Shown one piece after another: positions 16,996 to 26,081 of a DNA stretch of 64,000 nt (position 1 is its first letter; each line of letters opens with the position of its first letter). The translations under genes were made by a program, and so were the position numbers. Origin of the DNA: Bacteroidales bacterium (GTDB lineage Bacteria; Bacteroidota; Bacteroidia; Bacteroidales; BM520); the NCBI GenBank assembly GCA_031276035.1, contig JAISNV010000035.1, forward strand, positions 62,001 through 126,000, written 5' to 3'. The notes beneath the pieces are model-generated. The model searched no databases and was not told the origin of the DNA. It worked only from the letters and a program-made list of their open reading frames with translations.

Positions 16996-18618
16996 TTACC
17001 TGATTTCTACTCTTTTCAATTCAAGTAAATTAATAGGATTACTTCCCAGCCCTTCAACTTTTTTGTTTACAAAACGTAAAACTCTGTCGTAATAAAGTAT
17101 AATTACAGGAGGTTCTTCCATTAATATTCTATCCATTTCCTGATATAAAATATTTCGTCGTTCAACATCAGATTCTTTTAAGGATTGTTCATATAGCATA
17201 TCGAAATCGGGATTGCTGAAATGACAATAATTAGGGCCGTTTGGGGAGAAATTTTTACTGTAAAATACTGAAAGATAATTTTCAGCGTCGGGATAGTCGG
17301 CAACCCAGGAACCTCTGAAGCACTGCAATTTATTTGATGCCCGCATTTCCTTAATAACTGCCGGAGGATATATATCTATTTTTACGGGAATACCTATGAT
17401 GTTAAATCTGTTTTGAATATAACCTACTAAGTCGGAGTATTCTATGGTGGTTGCAATACTTATCTCAAGGAATTTCCCATCATTATAAAACTTCGATTGC
17501 TTTAATAGTTCTATAGCTTTATTCGGATTATACTCATAAATGTTTTCGGTTAAATGACCGGGCAAACCATCCGGGATAAATCCGTAATAGCCGGGAGTTC
17601 CTATGTTTGCACGTAAATGCCTCAGCATTTTATCTTTGTCGAGAGCATAATTAACAGCTTTGCGCACAATAGGATCGGATAGGGGATTAGTACTGTCGGC
17701 TAAATTAAAACCAATGTATTCCGTGTTTAAATAAGGTTCCGAAAGCAAATAGTATTTTTCCGAATATTTAGGATTTAATTCTCCTTCGGATGTTAGAAAT
17801 TCATTCATAAAAGCCGGGTCAATTCCCGACATATATTCGAAATTATCTTTTACGAATTCGAGAAAGACTGTCTGTTTGTCTTTTATGAATGAAATGGATA
17901 TCGCATCCAAATACGGAAGTTGTTTATCTTCGTCAAATTCAAAATAGCTTTCATTTTTGACAAGGATAAGTTTTTCATCCTCTTTCCAATATTTAAATTT
18001 AAACGGGCCGGTTCCTATCGGATTATTCCGAAAATCTTTTCCATAATAGTCAATAATTTCCTTTGGAACAACAGAACAATATTTCATGCTCAAAATACCC
18101 AGGAAAGGTGAGAATGCTTGCGAAAGATTTATGATTAATATAGTATCGTTAGGTGCTGAAACATCTAAATTTCCGTTATCAAGCCTATTAACATTGCTTA
18201 AAACCCAAGCGCCCGGCGATGCCCATGCGGGGTCGATAATTCTATTGAAACTGTAAACAAAATCGGATGCAACCAATTTTCGAGTCGAATCATTTCCAAA
18301 TAAATAATGTTTGTGAAAATAAATATCATCTCTTAAAATGAAAGTATAAGTTTTTCCATCCTCAGAAATATTCCAATCTTTTGCACAACAGGCTTTAACA
18401 TTAAGCCTGTCATCAAGTTGTACTAATCCGTTAAATAATTGGTGACAAGCATTTATATTTGAAAGATTTCTTGTATATGCGGGATCAAGGGAAGTTATTG
18501 CATCAACTTCATTATATCTGAAAACAGTCTTGTCTTCAAAAGAAGAATTCTTGCAGCTACATGTAAGAACTACAGTGGCTGCAAGAATTAAAAGAGACTT
18601 GTTTAACTTAAAATTCAT
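16996..18618 (-). CDS. Peptide/solute-binding lipoprotein, SBP_bac_5 (DppA/OppA-like) family
   Basis: 540-residue extracytoplasmic binding protein of an ABC importer. A lipoprotein signal ends in L-T-C-S-C with Cys22 the likely lipidated residue. The mature part has family motifs ITSLDPAYTRN, SEDGKTYTFILRDDIYFH, DFVYSFNRIIDP, NPIGTGPFKFKYWKEDEKLILVKN (read as two parts) and VRKAVNYALDKDK. The C-terminal half has SWVADYPDAENYL, a peptide-binding signature. No permease or ATPase genes are nearby, so it is an orphan here. It starts 11 nt after the lon stop and is presumably co-transcribed with lon. Confidence 0.92.
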   Translation of the reverse strand: MNFKLNKSLLILAATVVLTCSCKNSSFEDKTVFRYNEVDAITSLDPAYTRNLSNINACHQLFNGLVQLDDRLNVKACCAKDWNISEDGKTYTFILRDDIYFHKHYLFGNDSTRKLVASDFVYSFNRIIDPAWASPGAWVLSNVNRLDNGNLDVSAPNDTILIINLSQAFSPFLGILSMKYCSVVPKEIIDYYGKDFRNNPIGTGPFKFKYWKEDEKLILVKNESYFEFDEDKQLPYLDAISISFIKDKQTVFLEFVKDNFEYMSGIDPAFMNEFLTSEGELNPKYSEKYYLLSEPYLNTEYIGFNLADSTNPLSDPIVRKAVNYALDKDKMLRHLRANIGTPGYYGFIPDGLPGHLTENIYEYNPNKAIELLKQSKFYNDGKFLEISIATTIEYSDLVGYIQNRFNIIGIPVKIDIYPPAVIKEMRASNKLQCFRGSWVADYPDAENYLSVFYSKNFSPNGPNYCHFSNPDFDMLYEQSLKESDVERRNILYQEMDRILMEEPPVIILYYDRVLRFVNKKVEGLGSNPINLLELKRVEIR

Positions 18619-18629
18619 GTTGTGAATTA

Positions 18630-21059
18630 TTACTTCATTATAGCAATATTCAAAATATCATTCATATTTTTAACGTAAATGAATTTTAATCCTTCGAGAT
18701 AATCTTTTTTGATTTCTTCAATATCCCCTCTATTTTCTTCTGAAAGAATTATTGTCTTAATATGTGCCCTTTTGGCAGCTAGTATTTTTTCTTTAATGCC
18801 ACCCACGGGAAGAACTGTTCCACGGAGAGTTATCTCACCTGTCATTGCAAGATCATTTCTAACTTTTTTTCCGGAAAGGATGGAATATAATGCGGTAAAC
18901 ATTGTAATACCGGCCGATGGACCGTCTTTAGGTGTTGCACCTTCCGGAACGTGCAAGTGTAAATTTTTGTTTTTGATTTCATTATAATCCAAGCCTAACT
19001 TTAATGCATTGGATTTGATATACTCAAAAGCAACCGATGCCGATTCTTTCATCACATCGCCTAGATTACCCGTTATGGATAATTTACCTTCGCCCGGATA
19101 AGCACTTGCTTCAATAAATAATATTTCACCGCCTACAGCTGTCCATGCTAATCCGGTAACTACTCCGGTAGTTGGTTCTGTCAACGCATCTTCGCGAGAA
19201 AATTTAGGATGACCTAATATCTCCGTAATATCTTTTTCACTTAATTTTTTCTTGAATTTATCGCCTGAAACAATTTGTTTAGCTCTGTGCCTGATTACCT
19301 TGGTTATTTGTTTCTCAAGTAAACGAACACCGGATTCACGCGTATAATTATTAATAATTATATCTATAACTTCGTTTGGAAATTCGATTTGAGTTTTCTT
19401 AACGCCGTGTTCTTCAAGTTGCTTTGGAATTAAGTGGCGTATAGCAATTTCCCTTTTCTCATCATGTAAATATCCGCTGATATCAATAATTTCCATTCTG
19501 TCTCGAAGAGCAGGATGTATTGTATTCAAAGTATTTGCTGTAGCTATAAACATTACTCTTGATAAATCGTATTCCATTTCTACGTAATTATCATAGAATG
19601 TACTGTTTTGTTCCGGATCCAATAATTCCAGCAATGCCGATGAAGGATCGCCGTTAACGCTCATTCCGCCTACTTTATCAATTTCGTCAAGAATGAAAAC
19701 AGGATTAGAAGATTTTGCTTTTAAGATACTTTGAATAACTCGTCCGGGCATAGCGCCGATATATGTTTTTCTATGGCCTCTGATTTCGGCTTCATCACGC
19801 AAACCTCCCAAAGACATTCTGATGTATTTTCTCGAAATTGCGTCTGCAATTGATTTACCTAAAGAAGTTTTACCAACTCCCGGAGGACCAACTAAACACA
19901 AAATAGGAGAACGCATGTCATTCTTAAGTTGAAGTACGGCAAGATATTCTAAAATCCTGTCTTTAACAGTATCAAGCCCGTAATGATCTTTGTCGAGAAC
20001 TTTTTTAGCTTTCTTTTGGTTGAAATCATCTTCGGTATATTCGTTCCAAGGCAAACCGATGATAGTGTCAAGATAATTTTTTTGAATAGAATATTCCATC
20101 GCCATCGGATTCATCCTCTGTAATTTCAATAATTCTTTTTCAAAAGTTTCCTTAACTTTATCATTCCATTTCTTTGTTTTGGCTTTTTCCTTCAGTTCGT
20201 CAATATCTTGAACATTAGAAGCTCCGCCAAGTTCTTCTTGAATAGTTTTAAGTTGTTGATTAAGAATAAATTCTCTTTGTTGTTTATCTATGTCAACCTT
20301 AACTTTATTTTCGATTTGATTTTTAACTTCCAGCATTCGAATTTCTTCGCTGAGATATTCGATTATTTTATGAGCCTGATCGGTAAGATCTTTTGTCTCA
20401 AGAAGTTGTTGTTTTTCAGATACACTTAAGTCTAAATAATTGGAAACATAATTTACAATAAAGTTGTTATTGCCAACATTATGTAAAGCCATTGAAACTT
20501 CGTTAGGTATATTTGGGGATTTTTCAATAACCTGAGTAGCAAGACTTTTTATCGTAGGCATAAGTGCCGTTAGCTTGTTTTCGTTATATTTTTTCTTGGA
20601 ATTGAACGGTGATATTTTTGCAATGAAGTATGGTTCTAATTGCACTAAACTATCTAACTGAAACCTTCTTCTTCCCTGAATAATAGCGGTAATACTTCCG
20701 TCGGGCATGTTTAAAATTTTAATAATCTTAGCTACAGTACCTACTCTGTATAGGTCGATAAAAGCGGGAGAAACATCTTCGCTATTTATTTGAGCCACAA
20801 CGCCGATGGTTTTATTTTTCGTTTTGTAAGCATCCTGAATAAGCTTTAAAGACTTTTCCCGTCCCACCGATATAGGTATTATTACATGTGGAAATAAAAC
20901 TGTATTTCTTAAAGGTAAAATAGGAATCGTATCTTGATTAGAATCTACTTCATCAACATCTTCCATCATATCAAGTATATTAATAAAATCACTTGACTGA
21001 TCTCCGGCAGGCGATGTAGAGATTATAACATTTTTGTCAATTTCATCAAATTTTTTCAT
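18630..21059 (-). CDS. lon: ATP-dependent protease Lon (endopeptidase La)
   Basis: Cytosolic AAA+ serine protease that removes misfolded and regulatory proteins. It has 809 residues: an N-terminal substrate domain (about 45-240, [15 protein letters not shown]), a coiled-coil linker, and an AAA+ module with Walker [10 protein letters not shown] and Walker [10 protein letters not shown]. The protease domain has the catalytic dyad Ser715 (in KDGPSAG) and Lys758 (in GGIKEK), with the same 43-residue spacing as in E. coli Lon. No TAnnTTTG is seen upstream. Instead, a palindrome at 21086-21098 overlaps an 11-mer shared with htpG. The peptide-binding lipoprotein gene follows after 11 nt. Confidence 0.98.
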   Translation of the reverse strand: MKKFDEIDKNVIISTSPAGDQSSDFINILDMMEDVDEVDSNQDTIPILPLRNTVLFPHVIIPISVGREKSLKLIQDAYKTKNKTIGVVAQINSEDVSPAFIDLYRVGTVAKIIKILNMPDGSITAIIQGRRRFQLDSLVQLEPYFIAKISPFNSKKKYNENKLTALMPTIKSLATQVIEKSPNIPNEVSMALHNVGNNNFIVNYVSNYLDLSVSEKQQLLETKDLTDQAHKIIEYLSEEIRMLEVKNQIENKVKVDIDKQQREFILNQQLKTIQEELGGASNVQDIDELKEKAKTKKWNDKVKETFEKELLKLQRMNPMAMEYSIQKNYLDTIIGLPWNEYTEDDFNQKKAKKVLDKDHYGLDTVKDRILEYLAVLQLKNDMRSPILCLVGPPGVGKTSLGKSIADAISRKYIRMSLGGLRDEAEIRGHRKTYIGAMPGRVIQSILKAKSSNPVFILDEIDKVGGMSVNGDPSSALLELLDPEQNSTFYDNYVEMEYDLSRVMFIATANTLNTIHPALRDRMEIIDISGYLHDEKREIAIRHLIPKQLEEHGVKKTQIEFPNEVIDIIINNYTRESGVRLLEKQITKVIRHRAKQIVSGDKFKKKLSEKDITEILGHPKFSREDALTEPTTGVVTGLAWTAVGGEILFIEASAYPGEGKLSITGNLGDVMKESASVAFEYIKSNALKLGLDYNEIKNKNLHLHVPEGATPKDGPSAGITMFTALYSILSGKKVRNDLAMTGEITLRGTVLPVGGIKEKILAAKRAHIKTIILSEENRGDIEEIKKDYLEGLKFIYVKNMNDILNIAIMK

Positions 21060-21085
21060 ATTTAATTGTTTTTAGATTTAATATC

Positions 21086-21104
21086 TGACATTTTGTCAAA
21101 ATGA
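21086..21104 (-). promoter_or_regulatory. Palindrome and 11-mer upstream of lon
   Basis: TGACA-N3-TGTCA (21086-21098) is a perfect palindrome 27-39 nt before the lon ATG. It overlaps TGTCAAAATGA (21094-21104), which is identical to 1180-1190 before htpG. On the gene strand it reads TCATTTTGACA, including a TTGACA hexamer. Confidence 0.45.
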
Positions 21105-21368
21105 ATTAAAATTAATTTGTTTTGCCTCTGTGACAAAAACCGTGCCATCGAAATTTAATGTAGAATGGATAAATTTTAGAGATAGCTAAATTTGGAAAAT
21201 ATGAAAAATTAAATTACACAATTTGTTTTTTGAGAGAGAAAAGGGGGAGGGGTGAGAAAATCCTGAATATATAATGTTATGGAGATTTTATATCGTGAAA
21301 ACTTATAATATGTAATAGATAATAGAAATATGTTGACACTATAATTATGTAATTTCGGGGAATAAATA

Positions 21369-21405
21369 AAAAACGCAGTAAATCAGAAAAATTTACTGCG
21401 TTTTT
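21369..21405 (-). terminator. Strong intrinsic terminator after kdd
   Basis: Perfect 15-bp inverted repeat (AAAAACGCAGTAAAT and its complement) with a 7-nt loop. T-runs at both ends make it work in either direction. It ends the lysine-degradation transcript and insulates lon. Confidence 0.88.
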
Positions 21406-21435
21406 GTCTGGAATTAATTATTAATTGTCAATTAA

Positions 21436-22479
21436 TTAAGCATATAGTTCTTCAAAGATTGCTCTAAGTTCCGGACTTTCTCTTAATAGCTGCAATGTAA
21501 TATCAGCATGTCCTTTTGTGTAGCCGTTTCCTACAATCATGGTAACATCGCTACCGACACCTTCTGCGCCGAGAGCAGCTTTTGTGAAACTTGTGGCCAT
21601 TGAGAAGAAGTAAACAACACCGGTATCTTTTGTACATAAAATACTTGTCATTTCCGTATCAGTAATGTTTACATTATTAATTGTAACATCTGCCATTTCT
21701 CCTCCTGTGAATTTACTGAGTTGTTCCATTGTTTCAACTGGATTAGTAGCATCGCCGGCAAAAACGTAATCACAGAAACCGAGCTTTTTCAACCTTTCGG
21801 TTGATTTCGAACTATGAGTCATTCCTATTACTTTACCTGTAATGCCAACACGTTTTTTTGCTTCGTAGCAGCAGAGCATTCCGGATTTTCCGCCTGCGCC
21901 AATTATCAACACAATATCTCCGGGTTTGCAAAGTTTTGCAGTTTGAGCAGGAGCACCGGCAACATCGAGAGCAGAAAGAGCTAATTTTTCCGGCATATCA
22001 TCGGGAATTTTAGCGTAGATACCGCTTTCGAAAAGAATAGCCTTGCCGTCAATATCAACTTGATCAACTTCGGGGCGGATTTCCTTAATTTTATCTATTC
22101 TTAGCGGAGTAAGAGAAAGAGAAACCAAAGTAGCTATTTTATCACCTACTTTAAGATCTATATTGCCGATTAAAGCGTCACCAATTTTCTCAACAGTTCC
22201 GAGAAGCATACCGCCTGAACCTGTCCATGGATTACGATGTTTGCCTTGTTTTGCAACAATATCGAACATTATTTCTTTAATCTTTTCCTTGTCACCTCCG
22301 GCTCTTTGTTTAATATCCGTAAAAGAAGCAGAGTCAATGTTTAAAGTTTTTACATCAATCAAAATCTCGTTATCCCAGATTTCATCCATGTTGTTGTCTA
22401 TTTTATTTGCCGGTTGCGGCAAAACGCCTTTAGGCTCAATTACACGGTGGGTGCCGTATTTATTACCCTTTTTCTGCAT
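21436..22479 (-). CDS. kdd: L-erythro-3,5-diaminohexanoate dehydrogenase
   Basis: NAD(P)-dependent step of anaerobic lysine fermentation: 3,5-diaminohexanoate is oxidatively deaminated to 5-amino-3-oxohexanoate. The 347-residue length fits the family. Recognised features are the N-terminal YGTHRVIEPKGVLPQPA, TGSGGMLLGTVEKIG, the Rossmann motif VLIIGAGGKSGMLC, and the GEMADVTINNVN segment. The overall layout is that of a medium-chain-dehydrogenase-like fold. It lies 156 nt after kce on the same strand and is followed by a strong terminator. The aminomutase genes (kamA, kamD/E) that make its substrate are not in the window. Confidence 0.93.
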   Translation of the reverse strand: MQKKGNKYGTHRVIEPKGVLPQPANKIDNNMDEIWDNEILIDVKTLNIDSASFTDIKQRAGGDKEKIKEIMFDIVAKQGKHRNPWTGSGGMLLGTVEKIGDALIGNIDLKVGDKIATLVSLSLTPLRIDKIKEIRPEVDQVDIDGKAILFESGIYAKIPDDMPEKLALSALDVAGAPAQTAKLCKPGDIVLIIGAGGKSGMLCCYEAKKRVGITGKVIGMTHSSKSTERLKKLGFCDYVFAGDATNPVETMEQLSKFTGGEMADVTINNVNITDTEMTSILCTKDTGVVYFFSMATSFTKAALGAEGVGSDVTMIVGNGYTKGHADITLQLLRESPELRAIFEELYA

Positions 22480-22526
22480 AGAATTATAATTTTTATTGGT
22501 TAATATTTATTTGGTTTAAAGATTTG

Positions 22527-22558
22527 AAAAATAACATCTTTGTTGCAATGTTATTTTT
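22527..22558 (-). terminator. Possible weak terminator between kce and kdd
   Basis: 11-bp perfect inverted repeat (AAAAATAACAT and its complement) with a 10-nt loop and T-runs on the flanks. The stem is very AT-rich, so termination would be partial. It may lower kdd expression relative to kce. Confidence 0.4.
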
Positions 22559-22635
22559 TTATCTAATATTATTTACTTTTTAATTATTATTTTTTCCGAT
22601 TGCTTCGTTGCAATTATATTAATTAAAATTCTTAA

Positions 22636-23463
22636 CTATTTCAACGGCTTTAATCCCAATATCTCTCTTGCTTCGGCCGGAGTTGCAATTTCTCTTCCGA
22701 GCTCTTTAGCCATTCTAACTACTTTGGCAACTAATTCACCATTAGATTTTGCCAATACTCCTTTTGAAAGATAAACGTTGTCTTCGAAGCCTACTCGTAC
22801 ATGACCGCCGTCTATAATTGCAGCCATCGCTAACGGAAATTCATAGCGACCGATACCTGCAACTGTATATGTAGCATCGGCAGGAATGCTTCCGCGTAAG
22901 AATACGAAATCTCTCAATTCGCCGCTAATTCCACCGTTTACACCCATAACAAAGTCAAAATGCATAGGTTTATTAATGAAACCTTTTTTGTGAAGACGAA
23001 GTGCCATGTCAATCATACTCTTGTCAAAAACTTCCAGTTCCGGTTTAATTCCGCGTTCAATCATGCGTTGCCCGAAATATTTGATGGTATTTTCGGTGTT
23101 TTCGAAAATTTCATCTCCTCCGAAATTCAAAGTTCCGCAATCCAAAGTTGCCATTTCAGGATTCAATTCCGTAGGTTGAAGTCTTTCATCGTTGGTCATA
23201 CCTACCGCACCGCCTGTAGAAGGTTGAAGTATAACATCCGGAATTTCTTTCCTTATAGCGTCTATTATTGCTTTAAATCTTTCCTTGTCTTGCGTAGGGG
23301 TTCCGTCATCATAACGAACATGAAGGTGTATAATACTTGCTCCGGCTTCATATGCGGATTTTGCTTCGCGTACCATTTCTTCTACGGTATAAGGTACGGC
23401 CGGATTATGTTCTTTCAGAACTTCTGCACCGCAAATAGCGGCTGTGATAATAAGTTTTGACAT
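22636..23463 (-). CDS. kce: 3-keto-5-aminohexanoate cleavage enzyme (BKACE family)
   Basis: Zn-dependent enzyme of lysine fermentation: 5-amino-3-oxohexanoate plus acetyl-CoA gives 3-aminobutyryl-CoA plus acetoacetate. It has 275 residues from the ATG at 23463, which starts MSKLIITAAICGAEV. An upstream extension to 23535 lies inside kal and is rejected. The zinc ligands are His46 and His48 in IIHLHVR, and the Glu in VGFEDN (residue ~225) matches the third ligand position known from the Cloacamonas enzyme. PSTGGAVGMTNDER and HFDFVMGVNGG are family segments. It starts 7 nt after kal. The acetoacetate made here would need the CoA-transferase encoded at the operon start. Confidence 0.95.
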   Translation of the reverse strand: MSKLIITAAICGAEVLKEHNPAVPYTVEEMVREAKSAYEAGASIIHLHVRYDDGTPTQDKERFKAIIDAIRKEIPDVILQPSTGGAVGMTNDERLQPTELNPEMATLDCGTLNFGGDEIFENTENTIKYFGQRMIERGIKPELEVFDKSMIDMALRLHKKGFINKPMHFDFVMGVNGGISGELRDFVFLRGSIPADATYTVAGIGRYEFPLAMAAIIDGGHVRVGFEDNVYLSKGVLAKSNGELVAKVVRMAKELGREIATPAEAREILGLKPLK

Positions 23464-23470
23464 AATAAAT

Positions 23471-23866
23471 TTATTTTTGATTTTTTCTTTGGCTATTTTT
23501 TGGAACAACACAAGTGCCGCTTGCTTTACAAACAACTATCGGTTCTTCAAGCACATCGGCAGCAGAATCTGAAATGTCGGGTCTGGGAACAATAACTTTT
23601 CTGGCTTCGAAAATCATTTTTCTGGATGAATTGCCGATATTGGTAATTTCTCCCACTGCTTCAATATAATCTCCTGCATAAACAGGAGCTAAAAATTCTA
23701 CTTTGTCATAAGCGGCGAATAAACCTTCATCACCGTCGTTTATTATTAAAAGTTCGGTTGCAACATCACCGAACAATTGGAGCATCTTTGCGCCGTCAAC
23801 TAAATTTCCTCCGTAATGAGCATCGTGTGAACTCATACGAACTCTTATCATTGCTTTATTTGTCAT
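23471..23866 (-). CDS. kal: 3-aminobutyryl-CoA ammonia lyase
   Basis: Hot-dog-fold enzyme of lysine fermentation that removes ammonia from L-3-aminobutyryl-CoA to give crotonyl-CoA. The 131 residues match the family length. [21 protein letters not shown] is read as two parts, with the typical S-x-D-x-H-Y-G-G-N-L-V-x-G pattern, then the hot-dog core [20 protein letters not shown]. It lies 7 nt before kce, so the two are translated together, and 164 nt after the CoA-transferase A subunit gene. Confidence 0.93.
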   Translation of the reverse strand: MTNKAMIRVRMSSHDAHYGGNLVDGAKMLQLFGDVATELLIINDGDEGLFAAYDKVEFLAPVYAGDYIEAVGEITNIGNSSRKMIFEARKVIVPRPDISDSAADVLEEPIVVCKASGTCVVPKNSQRKNQK

Positions 23867-24030
23867 GGTTTTTTTTATTTAATTGTTTGTTTTTAGTTTT
23901 GAATTTCGATTTTTTAATTCTGAATTTTGGGCATCATTTCTAACGAAAAGAAATATCTCATGAGCAGAGAAATTCACTGATGTATATGATTTTTCGTTTT
24001 GTTCGAAATAATCTTACCACTTTCTAACCT

Positions 24031-24675
24031 CTATGTTACAATGTAATTCACAAAAATTCCTTGTGTTCTTACATTTTCGGGATCAATATCTCCTGTTTCG
24101 ACGAGTTCTTCGACTTCTGCGATAACTACATCGGCAGCGGTAGCTATGATCGGATTGAAATTTTGTGTTGTTCCGCGATAGCATAAATTGCCGGACTTAT
24201 CGCCTTTGCTTGCGAAAACAATAGCTAGGTCGGCTTTTAAAGGTTTTTCCAACAAAAATTCTTTACCGTCAACTTTTATGACTTCCTTACCTTCTGCAAC
24301 AATAGTTCCTAATCCGGTAGGAGTTAATATTCCGCCAAGGCCAGCGCCTGCAGCACGAATACGTTCGATTAAGCTGCCTTGAGGACAGAGTTCGACTTCA
24401 ATTTCCTTGTTGTTCATTTGATCTATTGTGTTCGGGTTTGTTCCGATATGAGAAGTAATAACTTTTTTTACTTGCTTATTTGTTATAAGAATACCAATAC
24501 CTTTGTCTGGAAATGCAGTGTCGTTACCAATTACTGTAAGATTCTTAACACCCGATTTAGCAATTGCATCAATGATTTTATGTGCTGAACCACAGGCTAA
24601 AAACCCGCCGTACATTATAGTCATTCCGTCTTTAATCATTGAACTTGCTTGTTCCGGAGAAATAAATTTTGCCAT
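24031..24675 (-). CDS. CoA-transferase subunit A (acetoacetate/butyrate type, AtoD/CtfA-like)
   Basis: 214-residue alpha subunit of a 3-oxoacid CoA-transferase that would move CoA between acetoacetate and butyrate or acetate. Family motifs are IKDGMTIMYGGFLACGSAHK (CoA-binding G-rich loop), NDTAFPDKGIG, LCPQGSLIERIRAAGAGLGG, TPTGLGT and ADLAIVFASKGDKSGNLCYRG (read as two parts). The catalytic Glu is on subunit B, and no B gene is found anywhere in the window. A complete promoter lies at 24707-24738, so this is the first gene of the kal-kce-kdd transcript. Confidence 0.93.
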   Translation of the reverse strand: MAKFISPEQASSMIKDGMTIMYGGFLACGSAHKIIDAIAKSGVKNLTVIGNDTAFPDKGIGILITNKQVKKVITSHIGTNPNTIDQMNNKEIEVELCPQGSLIERIRAAGAGLGGILTPTGLGTIVAEGKEVIKVDGKEFLLEKPLKADLAIVFASKGDKSGNLCYRGTTQNFNPIIATAADVVIAEVEELVETGDIDPENVRTQGIFVNYIVT

Positions 24676-24706
24676 AACAATATTTTTTCAGATTAATATT
24701 AATCGG

Positions 24707-24738
24707 CAAAGTTAAAACATTATTTGGGAAAAGACAAA
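24707..24738 (-). promoter_or_regulatory. Promoter of the CoA-transferase/kal/kce/kdd operon
   Basis: TTTG (24738-24735), a 20-nt spacer and TAACTTTG (24714-24707) on the minus strand. The ATG is 31 nt downstream. A 13-bp inverted repeat lies just upstream (24765-24794). Confidence 0.72.
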
Positions 24739-24764
24739 TTTTTTTAATCAAGGAAATCTGACAT

Positions 24765-24794
24765 AACATATTTATTTATTCAAATAAATATGTT
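24765..24794. repeat. 13-bp perfect inverted repeat upstream of the lysine-degradation promoter
   Basis: AACATATTTATTT and its exact complement are separated by 4 nt, 27 nt upstream of the -33 element of the CoA-transferase promoter. It could be an activator or repressor site, or a weak hairpin ending the arginase-like transcript 118 nt downstream of that gene. There is no adjacent T-run in that direction. Confidence 0.5.
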
Positions 24795-24911
24795 AATTAT
24801 GAAAATTTTGTAATTCTGTCTACAGAAATATCCTAATTGGAAGATATATTATGTTTGTATCGATATTAGTCTGAGAATGACACTATTATTCGCGTCTTTT
24901 TCATTTTTAAG

Positions 24912-26081
24912 TTACAACAACTTCTTCAAAACTTGCATCCATCTATTCGGAACCTTATCTTTACACGCTTCGAGATAGTCGTTGTAAGAACAAGAAACTA
25001 AATAACTTGTGGCATATTTCTCTTTTAAATCATCCGGACATTCAACTTCCATCCACCAACGATTTGTAAGATTACTTTTGTGAAAAACTAATCCGTTTTC
25101 GGAAATATTGGAATGTACATGATACTTTACAAAATTATCAGAATTTTTTATCGGATTTTCTTCAAGGCGATTAGTAAAGCCTTCTATCACATACCAGATC
25201 GCTTGTGCAATTAACTCTGCCGTTTGAAAGTTAATATCCATCAATGAATTGTATTCAAAAAATCCTATGCTCGAAACTTTTTCACTGTTGCCGGCATAGT
25301 TTGCTAAAGTGCAAAACTCATCACCGCTAAATCCATTCGGACCGTTTAATAAATTTCCCGGAGCATCGGAACGTTTGATACATGAAATATCAAAGCTAAC
25401 AATATCGGAATTTCTAATTGCAGGTTCAATATCAACCAAATTACTTCTCGCAACTCCGAGCCGGTACATATCAAAGTATAAAGCATCCATAGATTTAACA
25501 ATGTTATAATCATTGTAATACGATTGATATCCGATGTTTGTATAATTAAAAAGATAATTCGGTTTGTGCATTATTATTTTCCCAATATAAGAATCCGAAG
25601 TGTGTTCTTCCTCATTTTCTCCTATATCAAAACGAGAATCAATACAAGTAATATTTACAAGCTGGTTAAGCTTTTCGTATGCCAAGTAATTACCATAAAC
25701 CAAGTCATTGCTTCCTCCAAGAATAATAACCAGAATCTTATTCGAAACAAAATATCTGACAATTTCTTGTAAAACAAAATAGGTGTCAGTAAGATTTTTC
25801 CCCGGTTTTATATTTCCTATATCGACAATTTTAATTTCTTGATGGTGATTGTATAAGAAATACAATTGTTCACGAATAATATCCGGTGAAATCGACGAAC
25901 CTTGATTGTTCTTGCTTCCTCTTTCTTCGGGAACACCTACAATAGCAATTTCGGCACCTATCAAATCGGGAAAAGATTTCTTCTTGGAGTAAATATTTAC
26001 ATTATATCCTAATTGATTTTTACTGAATGAAAAATTTGTATCATCAACAGGATTTAAGTAAGATTGGTAATCGTGTATCAT
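24912..26081 (-). CDS. Arginase/formimidoylglutamase-fold protein with degenerate metal site
   Basis: 389-residue ureohydrolase-fold protein. The fold is shown by VGVPEERGS-N-x-G-x-x-x-SP (50-66), GGSND (122-126), IDSRFD (147-152) and SFDISCIKRSDAPG (229-242). In active family members these are GGDH, DAHxD and SxDxDxxDP. Here both His and one Asp ligand are replaced (Asn125, Arg150, Ser233), leaving Asp148, Asp152 and Asp231. It is probably not a normal dimanganese hydrolase. The start overlaps the topA stop by 4 nt (ATGA), so translation is coupled. Automatic pipelines often name such Bacteroidota proteins formimidoylglutamase; I would not trust that name here. Confidence 0.85.
   Translation of the reverse strand: MIHDYQSYLNPVDDTNFSFSKNQLGYNVNIYSKKKSFPDLIGAEIAIVGVPEERGSKNNQGSSISPDIIREQLYFLYNHHQEIKIVDIGNIKPGKNLTDTYFVLQEIVRYFVSNKILVIILGGSNDLVYGNYLAYEKLNQLVNITCIDSRFDIGENEEEHTSDSYIGKIIMHKPNYLFNYTNIGYQSYYNDYNIVKSMDALYFDMYRLGVARSNLVDIEPAIRNSDIVSFDISCIKRSDAPGNLLNGPNGFSGDEFCTLANYAGNSEKVSSIGFFEYNSLMDINFQTAELIAQAIWYVIEGFTNRLEENPIKNSDNFVKYHVHSNISENGLVFHKSNLTNRWWMEVECPDDLKEKYATSYLVSCSYNDYLEACKDKVPNRWMQVLKKLL

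Larger units (their letters stand above)
21060..21435. other. Intergenic region between kdd and lon
   Basis: 376 bp without a gene. It holds the palindrome before lon (21086-21104) and the kdd terminator (21369-21405). Between them is AT-rich sequence with one purine-rich run (AAAAGGGGGAGGGG, around 21240). No coding potential or RNA gene is recognised. Confidence 0.7.
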
